From Anadara kagoshimensis (taxonomy: Eukaryota; Mollusca; Bivalvia; Arcoida; Arcidae), in NCBI GenBank assembly GCA_021292105.1, contig CM037874.1, forward strand, positions 27,225,083-27,289,082: DNA of 64,000 nucleotides, written 5' to 3'. Below are positions 33,229-45,957 of this stretch, in pieces. Position numbers and translations under genes: made by a program. Under the pieces are notes generated by a model, which worked only from the letters and a program-made list of their open reading frames with translations, was not told the DNA's origin and did no database searches. Each line of letters starts with the position of its first letter. The first letter of the stretch is position 1.

Positions 33229-34982
33229 ACGAACCACTGGGCAGATTTCAACGAGACTTGGTCAGAAGCATGTCTGGGTCGGTGCAATTCAGATTTGTTC
33301 GTGGCATTGCCATGGCTACCATAACTAGGTCAAGGTGACCTAGGGGTGCAAAAATCTTAAAAAATCTTCTTCTCCGAAAGTATTGATTGGAGAAAAAATC
33401 TGATGTGATATTTGGCTTCTCTAGGGTCTTAAGCCTGTAGTTTGTTCATTTCGTGAAATTCGGTCGAAAAATGGGTTACGCGTTTTTGCGTTTAATTTTG
33501 AAAAAATCGTAAAATAGCTTCAAATTGTTATAACTTGACTACTTGACCAGATAATGACATGGGGTTTTCAGTTTTGACATCTTCTTGTTAGTATCTTCAA
33601 AATGAGGTCAAGGTCAATTGTGAAGGTCGTGACCTAATTTTTTTTACCTCTGATTATACTTAGTATCTCTAAAACTATAAACTTTTTGTATAGTCATGTA
33701 TATTAGAATGTTGTAGGTATTGATACAACGACCATTTTGATGTATAGAAAAAGGTCATGGGTTCAAAGGTCAAGGTCACAGATGCGAAACAATTCCGAAA
33801 TGGTTAATTATCTCGAAAACTATAAACTTTTTATATAGGCATTTATATTAGAATGTTGTAGATATTGTTACAACGATCATTTTGATGTATAGAAAAAGGT
33901 CATGGGTTCAAAGGTCAAGGTCACGGATGCGAAACAATACCGAAATGGTTAATTATCTCGAAAATTATAAACTTTTTGTATAGGCATTTATATTAGAATG
34001 TTGTTGATATTGATACAACGATCATTTTGATGTATAGAAAAAGGTCGGGTTCAAAGGTCAAGGTCACAGATGCGAAACAATACCGAAATGGTTAATTATC
34101 TCGAAAACTATAACTTTTTGTATAGGCATGTATATTAGAATGTTGTAGGTATTGATACGACGATCATTTTGATGTATAGAAAAAGGTCATGGGTTCAAAG
34201 GTCAAGGTCACAGATGCAAATCAATACTGAAATGGTTAATTATCTCGAAAACTATTAACTTTTTGTATAGGCATGTATATTAGAATGTTGTAGGTATTAG
34301 AAAAAGGTCATGAGTTCAAAGGTCAAGGTCACAGATGCGAAACAATACCGAAAATGTTAATTATCTCGAAAACTATAAATTTTTTGTATAGGCATGTATA
34401 TTCGAATGTTGTAGGTATTGATACAACAATCATTTTGATGTATAGAAAAAGGTCATGGGTTCAAAGGTCAAGGTCACAGATGCGAAACGACACCAAAATG
34501 GTTAATTATCTCGAAAACTATAAACTTTTTGTATAGGCATGTATATTAGAATGTTGTAGGTATTGATACAACAATCATTTTGATGTAAAGAAAAAGGTCA
34601 TGGGTTCAAAGGTCAAGGTCACAGATGCGAAAACAATACCGAAATGGTTAATTATCTCGAAAACTATTAACTTTTTGTATAAGGATGTATATTAGAATGT
34701 TGTAGGTATCGATAAAACAATCATTTTGATGTATAGAAAAGGTCATGGGTTTAAAGGTCAAGGTCACAGATGTAAAACAATACTGAAATGGTTAATTATC
34801 TTGAAAACTATAAACGTTTTGTATAGGCATGTATATTAGAATGTTGTAGGTATTGATACAATGATCATTTTGATGTAAAGAAAAAATGGGGTCATTGGGG
34901 TTTAGTATTTACGTTGTCTTTAAATCTATCAGCTAGCCATTAGTTATCAGGTGAGCGTATAAGGCCCATGGGCCTCTTGTTT
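33114..34982 (+). mobile_element. Pearl/Helentron-like non-autonomous element, copy 3
   Basis: The 5' hairpin is as in copy 1. A (GTC)n run of about 10 units, the conserved head, and about 8-9 monomers of 145 bp (about 33660-34890) follow, including one unit with an internal deletion near 34295. The 3' end is TCAGGTGAGCGTATAAGG and CCCATGGGCCTCTTGTTT. Its 3' end coincides with the first base of the satellite super-array. Confidence 0.85.
33327..33341. promoter_or_regulatory. Perfect IR3 nuclear-receptor palindrome, copy 3
   Basis: Exact AGGTCA AGG TGACCT in the element head. Confidence 0.5.
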
Positions 34983-36015
34983 CATTCTTAATGTCATTTG
35001 TATCTTCAGCTATCATTCATCCAATTTCTTTTTTATTATCATTCACCCAGTTAATTCATTTTCATTTATCATCCACCAGGTCAATTCCATTTTCATTCAT
35101 CATTGACCCAGTTTATTCCATTTCTATCCACCAGTCACCCAGTTGATTCCTTTTTCATTAACCTAATCAATTCAATTTTCATTTATCATTCACCCAATAA
35201 ATTCCATTTTCTGTCATAATTCACCTAGTTAGTTCCATTTTCTCTCATCAGTCACCCAGTTTATTCCATTTTCAATCATCAGTCACCCGGTTAATTCCAT
35301 TCACTCAATCAACTCTATTTTCATTTATCAGTCACCTAGTTAATTCCATTTTCATTCATCATTCCCCAAGTCAATTCCATTTATCATTCACCCAATCAAA
35401 TCCATTTTAATTTATCATTCACCTAAATCAATTTCATTTTTATTCATCATTCACCCAGTTAATTCTATTTCATTCAAAAAATCAATTTACATTTTCTTTC
35501 ATCATTCACACAATCAATTTCATTTTCACTCATCAGTCACCTAGTTAATTCCATTGTCATTCACACAATTAATTCTAATTTTTAATTATCATTCACCCAG
35601 TTATTTCCATTTTCATTTACCCAATCAATTCCATTTTAATTTATCATTCACCAAGTCAATTCTATTGTCATTCACCCAATCAATTTACATTTTCAATCAT
35701 CATTCACCCGATTAATTCCATCTTCATTCACCCAATCAACTCCGCTATTTTCATTTATCATTCACCCAATCAATTCTATTTTAATTTATTGTTCACCAAG
35801 TCAATTTTGCATTTTTATCATCATTCACCTGAAAATCACCTGCATTAATTACACAGGTGAGCAATTTACATGGGTTTTTACGGTAATCAATTTTTTTTTA
35901 TTAATAACCATCCAGTTAATTTCATTTTCATTTATCATCCACCCAATCAAATGTGTTTTTATTTACCATTCACCAAATCAATTCATTTTCATTGTCATTC
36001 ACCCATTGGATTCAT
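34983..36015 (+). repeat. Degenerate ~31-bp array
   Basis: Repeats of ATTCCATTTTCATTTATC followed by ATTCACCCARTYA recur about every 31 bp with frequent insertions and deletions. There are about 30 units, the most eroded family of the super-array. Confidence 0.8.
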
Positions 36016-37020
36016 TTTCATTTTTTCCATAGATTTCAAATTATTTAGTAGACAAATTTGGTAATATAGGTTACTTTTGAAAGAATTCATCAGAAATTGG
36101 TTGCCAGTGACAAGTTTTGGTACCATGAGCAGAAGCATTGTCATGCACATACCCATTTGCAGGTCACTTTCATTTAATTTAGTAACAGCTAAATGTTAAC
36201 ATTTTATCCAGTGTCATCCATCTGCTGTCATCAATATTTGATTCAATAGTCATTCATAGTATTCACCATTTGATTCAATAGTTGTTCACTCAGCATAAAT
36301 AAATTCAGTAATCATTCAATATCAATCATAGTCATCAACATTTGAATCAATTCATTGTCATCATCTTTTCATTCAGTAGCCATTCATTGTCAGTATAACT
36401 CCATTCAATTGTCATTCATTGTCATCAACATTTCATACTGTAGCCATTCATTTATTCATTCATTCATTCATTCATCTACTTGTCCATTCATTGTCATCAA
36501 TGCCAACAATTCATTAATCACTCATTTTAAAGAACTCATTCAATTTTCATCTTTTGTCATCACATTATTCTGTAACATTTATTGTTATGCATTCATTCAT
36601 TTGTCGTTCATTTTTTATCACCATTATATTCAATTGTCATCTAATCATCCTCATCATCTATTCATTCAGTAGTCATTCATTTTCATCACCATTTGATTCA
36701 ATCTTCATTCTGTCATACATTTTGAGCATGCCATTTACTTATACATGTATATCATGTAATGCTACAGCAGTGTATTGCTTTGCAATAAAAATATTCATAT
36801 TTTCATCAGTTATTATTCTTTCATTTTTTTCATCATTTGATCTGTCATTTAGGTATTAGACAAATTGTCATCGTAAGAAATCATTCATCGTCATCACATC
36901 ATTCAGTACTTCCCATTTGTGTCACCAGTTCATTCAGAATGTCCGTATTCATTATCATCAGTCCCTCATTCATTATCATTATTTCATTTAGCACACCTCC
37001 ATTCATTGTCATTTCATTCA
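36016..37020 (+). repeat. Irregular CATTCATTGTCATCA-rich transition zone
   Basis: Words such as ATTCATTGTCATCA, TTCATTCAGTAG and a short (CATT)n run at 36446-36474 recur without a fixed period. The first 150 bp looks unique. This is probably the eroded edge of the 33-bp array. Confidence 0.65.
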
Positions 37021-40000
37021 ATATTCCCCATTCAGTAGTCCTTCAATGTCATTTTATCCGGTAGTTCTTATTCATTGTCATCAGTTTATTTGGCAGTCCC
37101 CATTCATTGTCAGTATTCCATTCAATAGTCCACCATTCACTGTCACCAGTCCATTCAGTAGTCCACCATTTATTGTCATCAGTCCATTCAGTAGTCCACC
37201 ATTTATTGTCATCAGTCCATTCATTAGTCCACCATTTATTGTCATCAGTTCCTCATTAATTATCATTCATTCAGCAGTCCCCATTCATTGTCATTTCATT
37301 CAGTAGTCCTACATTGTCATTTTATCCAGTAGTTCTTATTCAGCATCATCTGTTTATTTAGCAGTGCCCCATTCATTTCATCAGTCCATTCAGTAGCCCA
37401 CCACTCATTGTCACCAGTCCATTTTATAGTTCTTTTTCATTGACATCAATCCTTTCAGTAGTCCCCCATCCATTGTCTTCAGTCCATTCATTTGTCCCAA
37501 TTCATTGCCATCAGTCCATTCAGTAGTCAACCATTCATTGTCATCAGTCCATTTAGTAGTCCCCCAATCATTGTCATCAGTCCATTCAATAGTTTTTATT
37601 CATTGTCATCAGTCCATTTGGTAGTTACCCCTTTGTGTCATCAGTCTATTCAGTTGTCCTCATTCATTTTCATCAGTCCATTCAATAGTCCCAATTCATT
37701 GCCATCAGTTCATTTAGCAGTCCCCCATGCATTGTCATCAGTCCATTCAGTACTCCACCATTCATTGTTGCCAGTTCATTCAATAGTCCCCATTCATTGT
37801 CATCAGTGCATTCAATAATTCTCAATTATTGTCATCAGTCTATTCATTAGTCCACCGTTAATTGTCACTAATCAATTCATTGTCATCAGTCCCTCATTCA
37901 TTATCATCATTTCATTCAACAGTCCCCATTCAGTAGTCCTACATCGTCATTTTATCCAATAGTTCTTAGTGTCATCAGTTTATTCAGGATGCCCCATTCA
38001 TTATCATCAGTCCCCATTCAGTAGCCCACCACTCATTGTCACCAGTCCATCCAGTAGTCCACCATTCATTATCATCAGACCCCCATTCAGTAGCCCACCA
38101 CTCATTGTCACCATTCCATTCAGTAGTCCACCATTTCATTATCATCAGTCCCCCATTCAGTAGCCCACCACTCATTGTCATCAGTTCATTCAATAGTCCA
38201 CCATTCATTGCCATCAGTCCATTCAGTAGTCCACCATTAACCCTCATCAATCCATTCAGTAGTCACACATTCATTTCCATCAGTCCATTCAGAAGTCCAC
38301 AATCTATTGTCATCCTTCATTCAGTAGTCCACCATTCATTGTCATCAGTCAATTTAGTAGTCCACCATTCATTGTCATCAGTCCATTCAGTAGTCCACAA
38401 ATCAATGTCACCAGTCCATTCATAAAGCCCATATTCATTGTCAATAGTCCAGTTAGCCATCCATCATTCATTGTCATCAGTCCATTCAGTAGTCCACAAA
38501 TCAATGTCACCAGTCCATTCATAAAGCCCATATTCATTGTCAATAGTCCAGTTAGTAGTCCATCATTTATTTTCACATGTTCATTCATTAATAAATGCAT
38601 TTTCAATAGTCCACCGTTAATTGTCATCCATCCATTCAGTAGTCCTCCATTCATTGTCACCAGTTCATTCAGTAGTCCACAAATCAATGTCATCAGTCCA
38701 TTCATAAAGCCCATATTCATTGTCATCAGTTCATTTAGTAGTCCATCATTCATTGTCATCAGTCCATATAGTAGTCCACCATTCATCAGTTCATTCAGTA
38801 GTCCACCATTCATCAGTTCATTCAGTAGTCCACCATTCATCAGTTCATTCAGTAGTCCACCATTCATTTTCATCAGTCTATTTAGTGGTCTACCATTGTC
38901 ATCAGTCCATATAGTAGTCCACCATTCATCAGTTCATTCAGTAGTCCACCATTCATCAGTTCATTCAGTAGTCCACCATTCATTTTCATCAGTCTATTTA
39001 GTGGTCTACCATTGTCATCAGTGTATTTAGTAGTGACATATTCATCGCCATGTGTTCATTCAGAAGTCTTTCAGTTTTTGTTTTCAGTCCATTCAGCAGT
39101 TCCCCTATTCATTGCCATCAGTCCATTCAGTAGTCACATGGTCATTGTCATCAGTCCATTCATTAGTCCATAAATTATTGTCATCAGTCCATTCAGTCGT
39201 CTACCATTCATTGTCATCAGATCATTCAGACAGCCCATATTCATTGCCATCAATCCATTCAGTAGTCACACATCCATTGCCATCAGTCCATTCAATAATC
39301 CACCATTTATTGTCATCAGTCCATTCAATAGTCCACCATTAATTGTCATCAGTCCATTCAATAATTCACCATTTATTGTCATTAGATCATTCAGAAAGCC
39401 CATATTCATTGCCATCAATCCATTCAGTAGTCTGACATTCAATGTCATCAGTTCCTTCAGTAGTCACACATCAATGTCACCAGTCCATTCAGTAGTCCAC
39501 CATTCATTTTTCGTCAGTCCATTGAGTAGTCACACATCCATTGCCATCAATCAGTCCATTCAGTAATCCACCATTTATTGTCATCAGTCCATTCAATAGT
39601 CCACCATTAATTGTCATCAGTCCATTCAGTAGTCACATTCATTGTCATCAGTTCATTCAGTAGTCCACCAATCATTGTCATCAGTCCATTCAGTAGTCTA
39701 CCATTCATTGTCATCAATACATTAAGTAGTCACATATCCATTGTCATCAGTCCATTCAATAGTCCACCATTTATTTTTATCAGTCCATTCAATAGTCCAC
39801 CATTCATTTTCATCAGTCCATTCAGTAGTCCACCATTTATTTTCATCAGTCCATTCAATAGTCCCCCATTCATTGTAATCAGTCCATTCAATAGTTTACT
39901 ATTCAATAGTCCACCATTCATTGTCATCAGTCCATTCAATAGTCCATCATTCATTGTCATCAGTTTATTCAATAGTCCACCATTCATTGTCATCAGTCCA

Positions 40001-40361
40001 TTCAATAGTTTACTATTCAATAGTCCATCATTCATTGTCATCAGTCCATTCAATAGTCCATCATTCATTGTCATCAGTCCATTCAATAGTCCATAATTCA
40101 TTGTCATCAGTCCATTCAATAGTCCACCATTCATTGTCATCAGTCCATTCAATAGTCCACTATTCAGTAGTCCACCATTCATTGTCATCAGTCCATTCAA
40201 TAGTCCACCATTCATTGTCATCAGTCCATTCAATAGTCCACCATTCATTGTCATCAGTCCATTCAATAGTCCACTATTCAGTAGTCCACCATTCATTGTC
40301 ATCAGTCCAATTAGTAGTTACACATTCATTGTCATCAGTCCATTCAGTAGTCTGACATTAT
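37021..40361 (+). repeat. 33-bp satellite array
   Basis: About 100 units of a 33-bp sequence: CATTCATTGTCATCAGTCC followed by ATTCAGTAGTCCAC. The plus strand reads an 11-residue repeat (SSVHSIVHHSL) and the minus strand another (MTMNGGLLNGL), because 33 is divisible by 3. The most regular part is 39570-40310. Open frames reach 190 codons on the minus strand (40302-39730) but have no gene context. Confidence 0.93.
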
Positions 40362-40748
40362 ACAATTATTGACTTTTGATGAGGTAAACATACATATGAT
40401 AAGGATTTATCAACCTCAAACACATTTTATTTACCGAGGCCGTAGGTCGAGGTTGATAAATCCTTATGTTTATCAAATCGAAAGTCAATAATTGTTTTAT
40501 TCTATGACCAATAATTTTTATCACCATATAATTATGTTTTATAGTTATGATAGTACAAAACGTGAAAAAGTGTCCTTTTCTTTTTTCAATGTTACATCAC
40601 ATAACGTCGCGTGCGTTTTTGCGCGGTGAACATTACCCATTGTTACGTCACATAACGTCGCGGTGAATATAATGATTTATTGGGCTCGCCAAACACCTTC
40701 TCAACCAATCAGAAAAGGGCAAAATCATTGGCCATATAATAATCATTG
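40362..40748. mobile_element. Foldback island inserted in the 33-bp array
   Basis: 40362-40495 is almost one perfect palindrome (ACAATTATTGACTTTTGATG..GAAAGTCAATAATTGT) around a short loop. The remainder to 40748 carries a roughly 52-bp-spaced direct repeat of ACATAACGTCGCG with TTACGTCAC. It ends CCATATAATAATCATTGTTA, the weak inverse of the left end. CpGs are frequent here, unlike in the array. The array resumes at 40749. It is most likely one MITE or two nested ones. Confidence 0.7.
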
Positions 40749-40883
40749 TTATCAACCCATTCAGTAGTCACATTCATTGTCATCAGTCCAATTAGTAGTC
40801 ACATTCATTGTCATCGGTCCATTCAGTAGTCACATTCATTGTCATCAGTCCATTCATTAGTCCCCATACATTGTTATAACCAC
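40749..40883 (+). repeat. 33-bp array remnant after the foldback island
   Basis: Four units of the CATTCATTGTCATCAGTCC type follow the island, showing that it interrupted an existing array. Confidence 0.85.
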
Positions 40884-41075
40884 TACTATGGTAGCTCAGT
40901 TGGTAAAGTGCTTGCTCTGTATGTGGGGATGGTGGGTTTGAATCCTGGCCAGGGTCTGAACAAGACACATTAAAAAAGCCTCCTTGCACCTTGCCTTGAG
41001 TGCTGTGTAAAGGTATGAAGTTCTGCCACCGGTGACATCTCACTATAAGCAAAATGTTCTAGACTGCCACATAAA
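40884..41075 (+). mobile_element. tRNA-headed SINE with a different body (family 3)
   Basis: Head GGTAGCTCAGTTGGTAAAGTG and B box GGTTTGAATCC match family 1. The body differs (GTCTGAACAAGACACATTAA, CCTTGCACCTTGCC). The tail GCCACCGGTGACATCTCACT is distantly like the family-1 end. It sits exactly at the change from the 33-bp to the 55-bp array. Confidence 0.8.
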
Positions 41076-41174
41076 TCCCCATTCAATCAATCGGTCAAAA
41101 TTGTCATCATTTCGTTGAACATTATGTCCAAAATCATAATCATTTCATTCAACATTATAACCAAAATTGTCATC

Positions 41175-41440
41175 ATTTCATTTCATGTCATCATTTTTTC
41201 AATCATTTGTCAACATTGTGCATTGGTCCTAAAAAAACAAAAATGACATCATTTTATTCATTTGTCAACATCATTTCAATGATCTCCATGACCAAAATTG
41301 TCATCAATTCATTCATTTGTCAACATAATTTCATTGGTCTTTATAACAAAATTGTCATCCATTTTTTTTTAAAATTATGACCAAAATCGTTATCATTTTA
41401 TTGGACTTTATAACCAAAATTGTCATCAATTCATTCATTT
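41175..41440 (+). repeat. Diverged block, copy 1 of 3 within the 55-bp array
   Basis: Contains the odd landmarks TTCATGTCATCATTTTTTCA, CATTGTGCATTGGTCC and a poly-A/T-bearing TCCATTTTTTTTT segment. These recur at 46085-46350 and 48345-48600. A further partial local copy is at 41456-41530. Confidence 0.85.
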
Positions 41441-42060
41441 GTCAACATAATTTCATTGGTCTTTATAACAAAATTGTCATCCATTTTTTTTTAAAATTAT
41501 GACCAAAATCGTTATCATTTTATTGGACTATATAACCAAAATTGTCATCATTTCATTCATCATCATCATTTTATAAGACATCATGAACAAAATTGTAACC
41601 ATTTCATTGGTCTTTATGGTCAAAATTGTCAACATTTCATTCATTTGTCAACATTATTCCATTGGGCATTATGACCAAAATTGCCATCATTACATCCATT
41701 TGTTAACATCATTCCAATGGTCTTTATGACTAAAATTGTCAACATTTCATTCATTTGTCAACATTATTCCATTGGGCTTTATGACTAAAATTGTCATCAT
41801 TTCATTCATTCGTCAACATCATTTCATTGGTCTTTATGACTAAAATTGTCATCATTTCATTCATTCGTCAACATCATTTCATTGGTCTTTATGACTAAAA
41901 TTGTCATCATTTCATTCATTTGTCAACATCATTTCTTTGGTCTGTATAACCAAAATTGTCAACATTTCATTCATTTGTCAACATCATTTCATTGGTTTTT
42001 ATGGCCAAAATTGTCATCATTTCATTCATTTGTCAACATCATTTCATTGGTTTTTATGGC

Positions 42061-42700
42061 CAAAATTGTCAACATTTCATTCAGTTGTCAACATCATTTC
42101 ATTGGTCTTCATCACCAAAAATGTCAACATTTCATTCAGTTGTCAACATCATTTCATTGGTCTTCATCACCAAAATTGTCAACATTTCATTCAGTTGTCA
42201 ACATCATTTCATTGGTCTTCATCACCAAAATTGTCAACATTTCATTCAGTTGTCAACATCATTTCATTGGTCTTCATCACCAAAATTGTCAACATTTCAT
42301 TCATTTGTCAACATCATTTCATTGGTTTTTATGGCCAAAATTGTCAACATTTCATTCATTTGTCAACATCATTTCATTGGTCTTCATCACCAAAATTGTC
42401 AACATTTCATTCAGTTGTCAACATCATTTCATTGGTCTTCATCACCAAAATTGTCAACATTTCATTCATTTGTCAACATCATTTCATTGGTTTTTATGGC
42501 CAAAATTGTCATCATTTCATTCATTTGTCAACATCATTTCATTGGTTTTTATGGCCAAAATTGTCAACATTTCATTCAGTTGTCAACATCATTTCATTGG
42601 TCTTCATCACCAAAAATGTCAACATTTCATTCAGTTGTCAACATCATTTCATTGGTCTTCATCACCAAAATTGTCAACATTTCATTCAGTTGTCAACATC
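42061..42700 (+). repeat. Higher-order repeat, 495-bp offset (9 x 55)
   Basis: The rare variant CACCAAAAATGTCAAC appears at about 42113 and again 495 bp later at about 42608, with the same order of neighbouring variants. Another copy of this stretch appears near 44240. Confidence 0.8.
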
Positions 42701-45689
42701 ATTTCATTGGTTTTTATGGCCAAAATTGTCAACATTTCATTCATTTGTCATCATCATTTCATTGGTCTTCACCAAAATTGTCAACATTTCATTCAGTTGT
42801 CAACATCATTTCATTGGTCTTCATCACCAAAATGGTCAACATTTCATTCATTTGTCAACATCATTTCATTGGTCTTTATGACCAAAATTGTCAACATTTC
42901 ATTCATTTGTCAACATCATTTCATTGGTCTTTATGGCCAAAATTGTCATCATTTCATTCAGTTGTCAACATCATTTCTTTGGTCTTCATCACCAAAATTG
43001 TCAACATTTCATTCAGTTGTCAACATCATTTCTTTGGTCTTTATGGCCAAAATTGTCATCATTTCATTCATTTGTCAACATCATTTCATTGGTTTTTATG
43101 GCCAAAATTGTCAACATTTCATTCAGTTGTCAACATCATTTCATTGGTCTTCATCACCAAAATTGTCAACATTTCATTCAGTTGTCAACATCATTTCATT
43201 GGTCTTCACCAAAATTGTCAACATTTCATTCAGTTGTCAACATCATTTCATTGGTTTTTATGGCCAAAATTGTCAACATTTCATTCATTTGTCAACATCA
43301 TTTCATTGGTCTTCACCAAAATTGTCAACATTTCATTCAGTTGTCAACATCATTTCATTGGTCTTTATGGCCAAAATTGTCATCATTTCATTCATTTGTC
43401 AACATCATTTCTTTGGTCTTTATGGCCAAAATTGTCATCATTTCATTCATTTGTCAACATCATTTCATTGGTTTTTATGGCCAAAATTGTCAACATTTCA
43501 TTCATTTGTCAACATCATTTCATTGGTCTTTATGGCCAAAATTGTCATCATTTCATTCATTTGTCAACATCATTTCTTTGGTCTTTATGGCCAAAATTGT
43601 CATCATTTCATTCATTTGTCAACATCATTTCATTGGTCTTTATGGCCAAAATTGTCATCATTTCATTCATTTGTCAACATCATTTCATTGGTTTTTATGG
43701 CCAAAATTGTCAACATTTCATTCATTTGTCAACATCATTTCATTGGTCTTTATGGCCAAAATTGTCATCATTTCATTCATTTGTCAACATCATTTCTTTG
43801 GTCTTTATGGCCAAAATTGTCATCATTTCATTCATTTGTCAACATCATTTCTTTGGTCTTTATGGCCAAAATTGTCATCATTTCATTCATTTGTCAACAT
43901 CATTTCATTGGTTTTTATGGCCAAAATGGTCAACATTTCATTCAGTTGTCAACATCATTTCATTGGTTTTTATGGCCAAAATTGTCAACATTTCATTCAT
44001 TTGTCAACATCATTTCATTGGTCTTCACCAAAATTGTCAACATTTCATTCAGTTGTACACATCATTTCATTGGTCTTCATCACCAAAATGGTCAACATTT
44101 CATTCATTTGTCAACATCATTTCATTGGTCTTTATGGCCAAAATTGTCATCATTTCATTCATTTGTCAACATCATTTCATTGGTTTTTATGGCCAAAATT
44201 GTCAACATTTCATTCAGTTGTCAACATCATTTCATTGGTCTTCATCACCAAAAATGTCAACATTTCATTCAGTTGTCAACATCATTTCATTGGTCTTCAT
44301 CACCAAAATTGTCAACATTTCATTCAGTTGTCAACATCATTTCATTGGTTTTTATGGCCAAAATTGTCAACATTTCATTCATTTGTCAACATCATTTCAT
44401 TGGTCTTCACCAAAATTGTCAACATTTCATTCAGTTGTCAACATCATTTCATTGGTCTTTATGGCCAAAATTGTCAACATTTCATTCATTTGTCAACATC
44501 ATTTCATTGGTCTTCACCAAAATTGTCAACATTTCATTCAGTTGTCAACATCATTTCATTGGTCTTTATGACCAAAATTGTCAACATTTCATTCATTTGT
44601 CAACATCATTTCATTGGTCTTTATGACCAAAATTGTCAACATTTCATTCAGTTGTCAACATCATTTCATTGGTCTTCATCACCAAAATGGTCAACATTTC
44701 ATTCAGTTGTCAACATCATTTCATTGGTCTTTATGGCCAAAATTGTCAACATTTCATTCATTTGTCAACATCATTTCATTGGTCTTTATGGCCAAAATTG
44801 TCATCATTTCATTCAGTTGTCAACATCATTTCTTTGGTCTGTATAACCAAAATTGTCAACATTTCAATCAGTTGTCAACATCATTTCATTGGTCTTTATG
44901 GCCAAAATTGTCAACATTTCAATTATTTGTCAACATCATTTCATTGGTCTGTATAACCAAAATTGTCAACATTTCAATCAGTTGTCAACATCATTTCATT
45001 GGTCTTTATGGCCAAAATTGTCAACATTTCATTCAGTTGTCAACATCATTTCATTGGTCTGTATAACCAAAATTGTCAACATTTGAATCAGTTGTCAACA
45101 TCATTTCATTGGTCTTTATGGCCAAAATTGTCAACATTTCATTCATTTGTCAACATCATTTCTTTGGTCTGTATAACCAAAATTGTCAACATTCATTTGT
45201 CAACATCATTTCATTGGATACAGGACCAAAATTGTCCTTATTTCATTCATTTGTCAACATCATTTCATTGGTCTTTATGGCCAAAATTGTCACCATTTCA
45301 TCCATTCGTCAACATAATTTCTTTGGTCTGTATAACCAAAAATTGTCATCATTTCATTCACTTGCCGTTATCATTTCATTGGACTTCATGACCAAAATTG
45401 TCATTTCATTTATTTGCAACATCATTTCATTGGTCTTTATGGCCAAAATTGTCACCATTTCATTTGCAACATCATTTCATTGGACTTTTTGACCAAAATT
45501 GTCATCATTCCATTCATCAACATCATTTCATTGGACTTTTTGACCAAAATTGCCATCATTCCATTCATCAACTTCATTTCATTGGACTTCATGACCAAAA
45601 TTGTAACCATTTCATTCAGTTGTCAACATCATTTCAATGGTCTTTATAATCAATATTCTCAACATTTCATTAGTCAACTTCACTTAATC

Positions 45690-45852
45690 AGACTTGCAGT
45701 TGGTAGAGTGTAAACTCAAAATAAATCAGGTTCTGTGTCATGGTAGGTCGAGTGGCATGCTTTATAATGCCATCAGTGCAACGCACAGGCAAAATTTTGC
45801 AAATATACCTATAGTTTGCGACATCTCGATATAAGTAAAATATTCATTGGTC
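45690..45852 (+). mobile_element. SINE tail inside the 55-bp array, copy A
   Basis: Starts CAGACTTGCAGTTGGTAGAG and runs through AAATAAATCAGGTTCTGTGT and TGCAACGCACAGGCAAAATT to TTTGCGACATCTCGATATAA, the 3' domain of SINE family 1. The tRNA head is missing. A small deletion has removed CTAAAGAACCC-like sequence. Confidence 0.85.
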
Positions 45853-45957
45853 TTTATGACCAAAATTGTCATCATTTCTTTTTTTTTGTCAACATCATTT
45901 CATTTGCATTCATGACCACAATTGTCAACATCATTTCATTGGTCTGTATAACCAAAA

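Noticed and set aside
33024-33338. 104-codon frame with an arginine run
   Set aside because: The arginine run is the (GTC)n microsatellite of the Helentron-like element read in one phase; the rest is element head.
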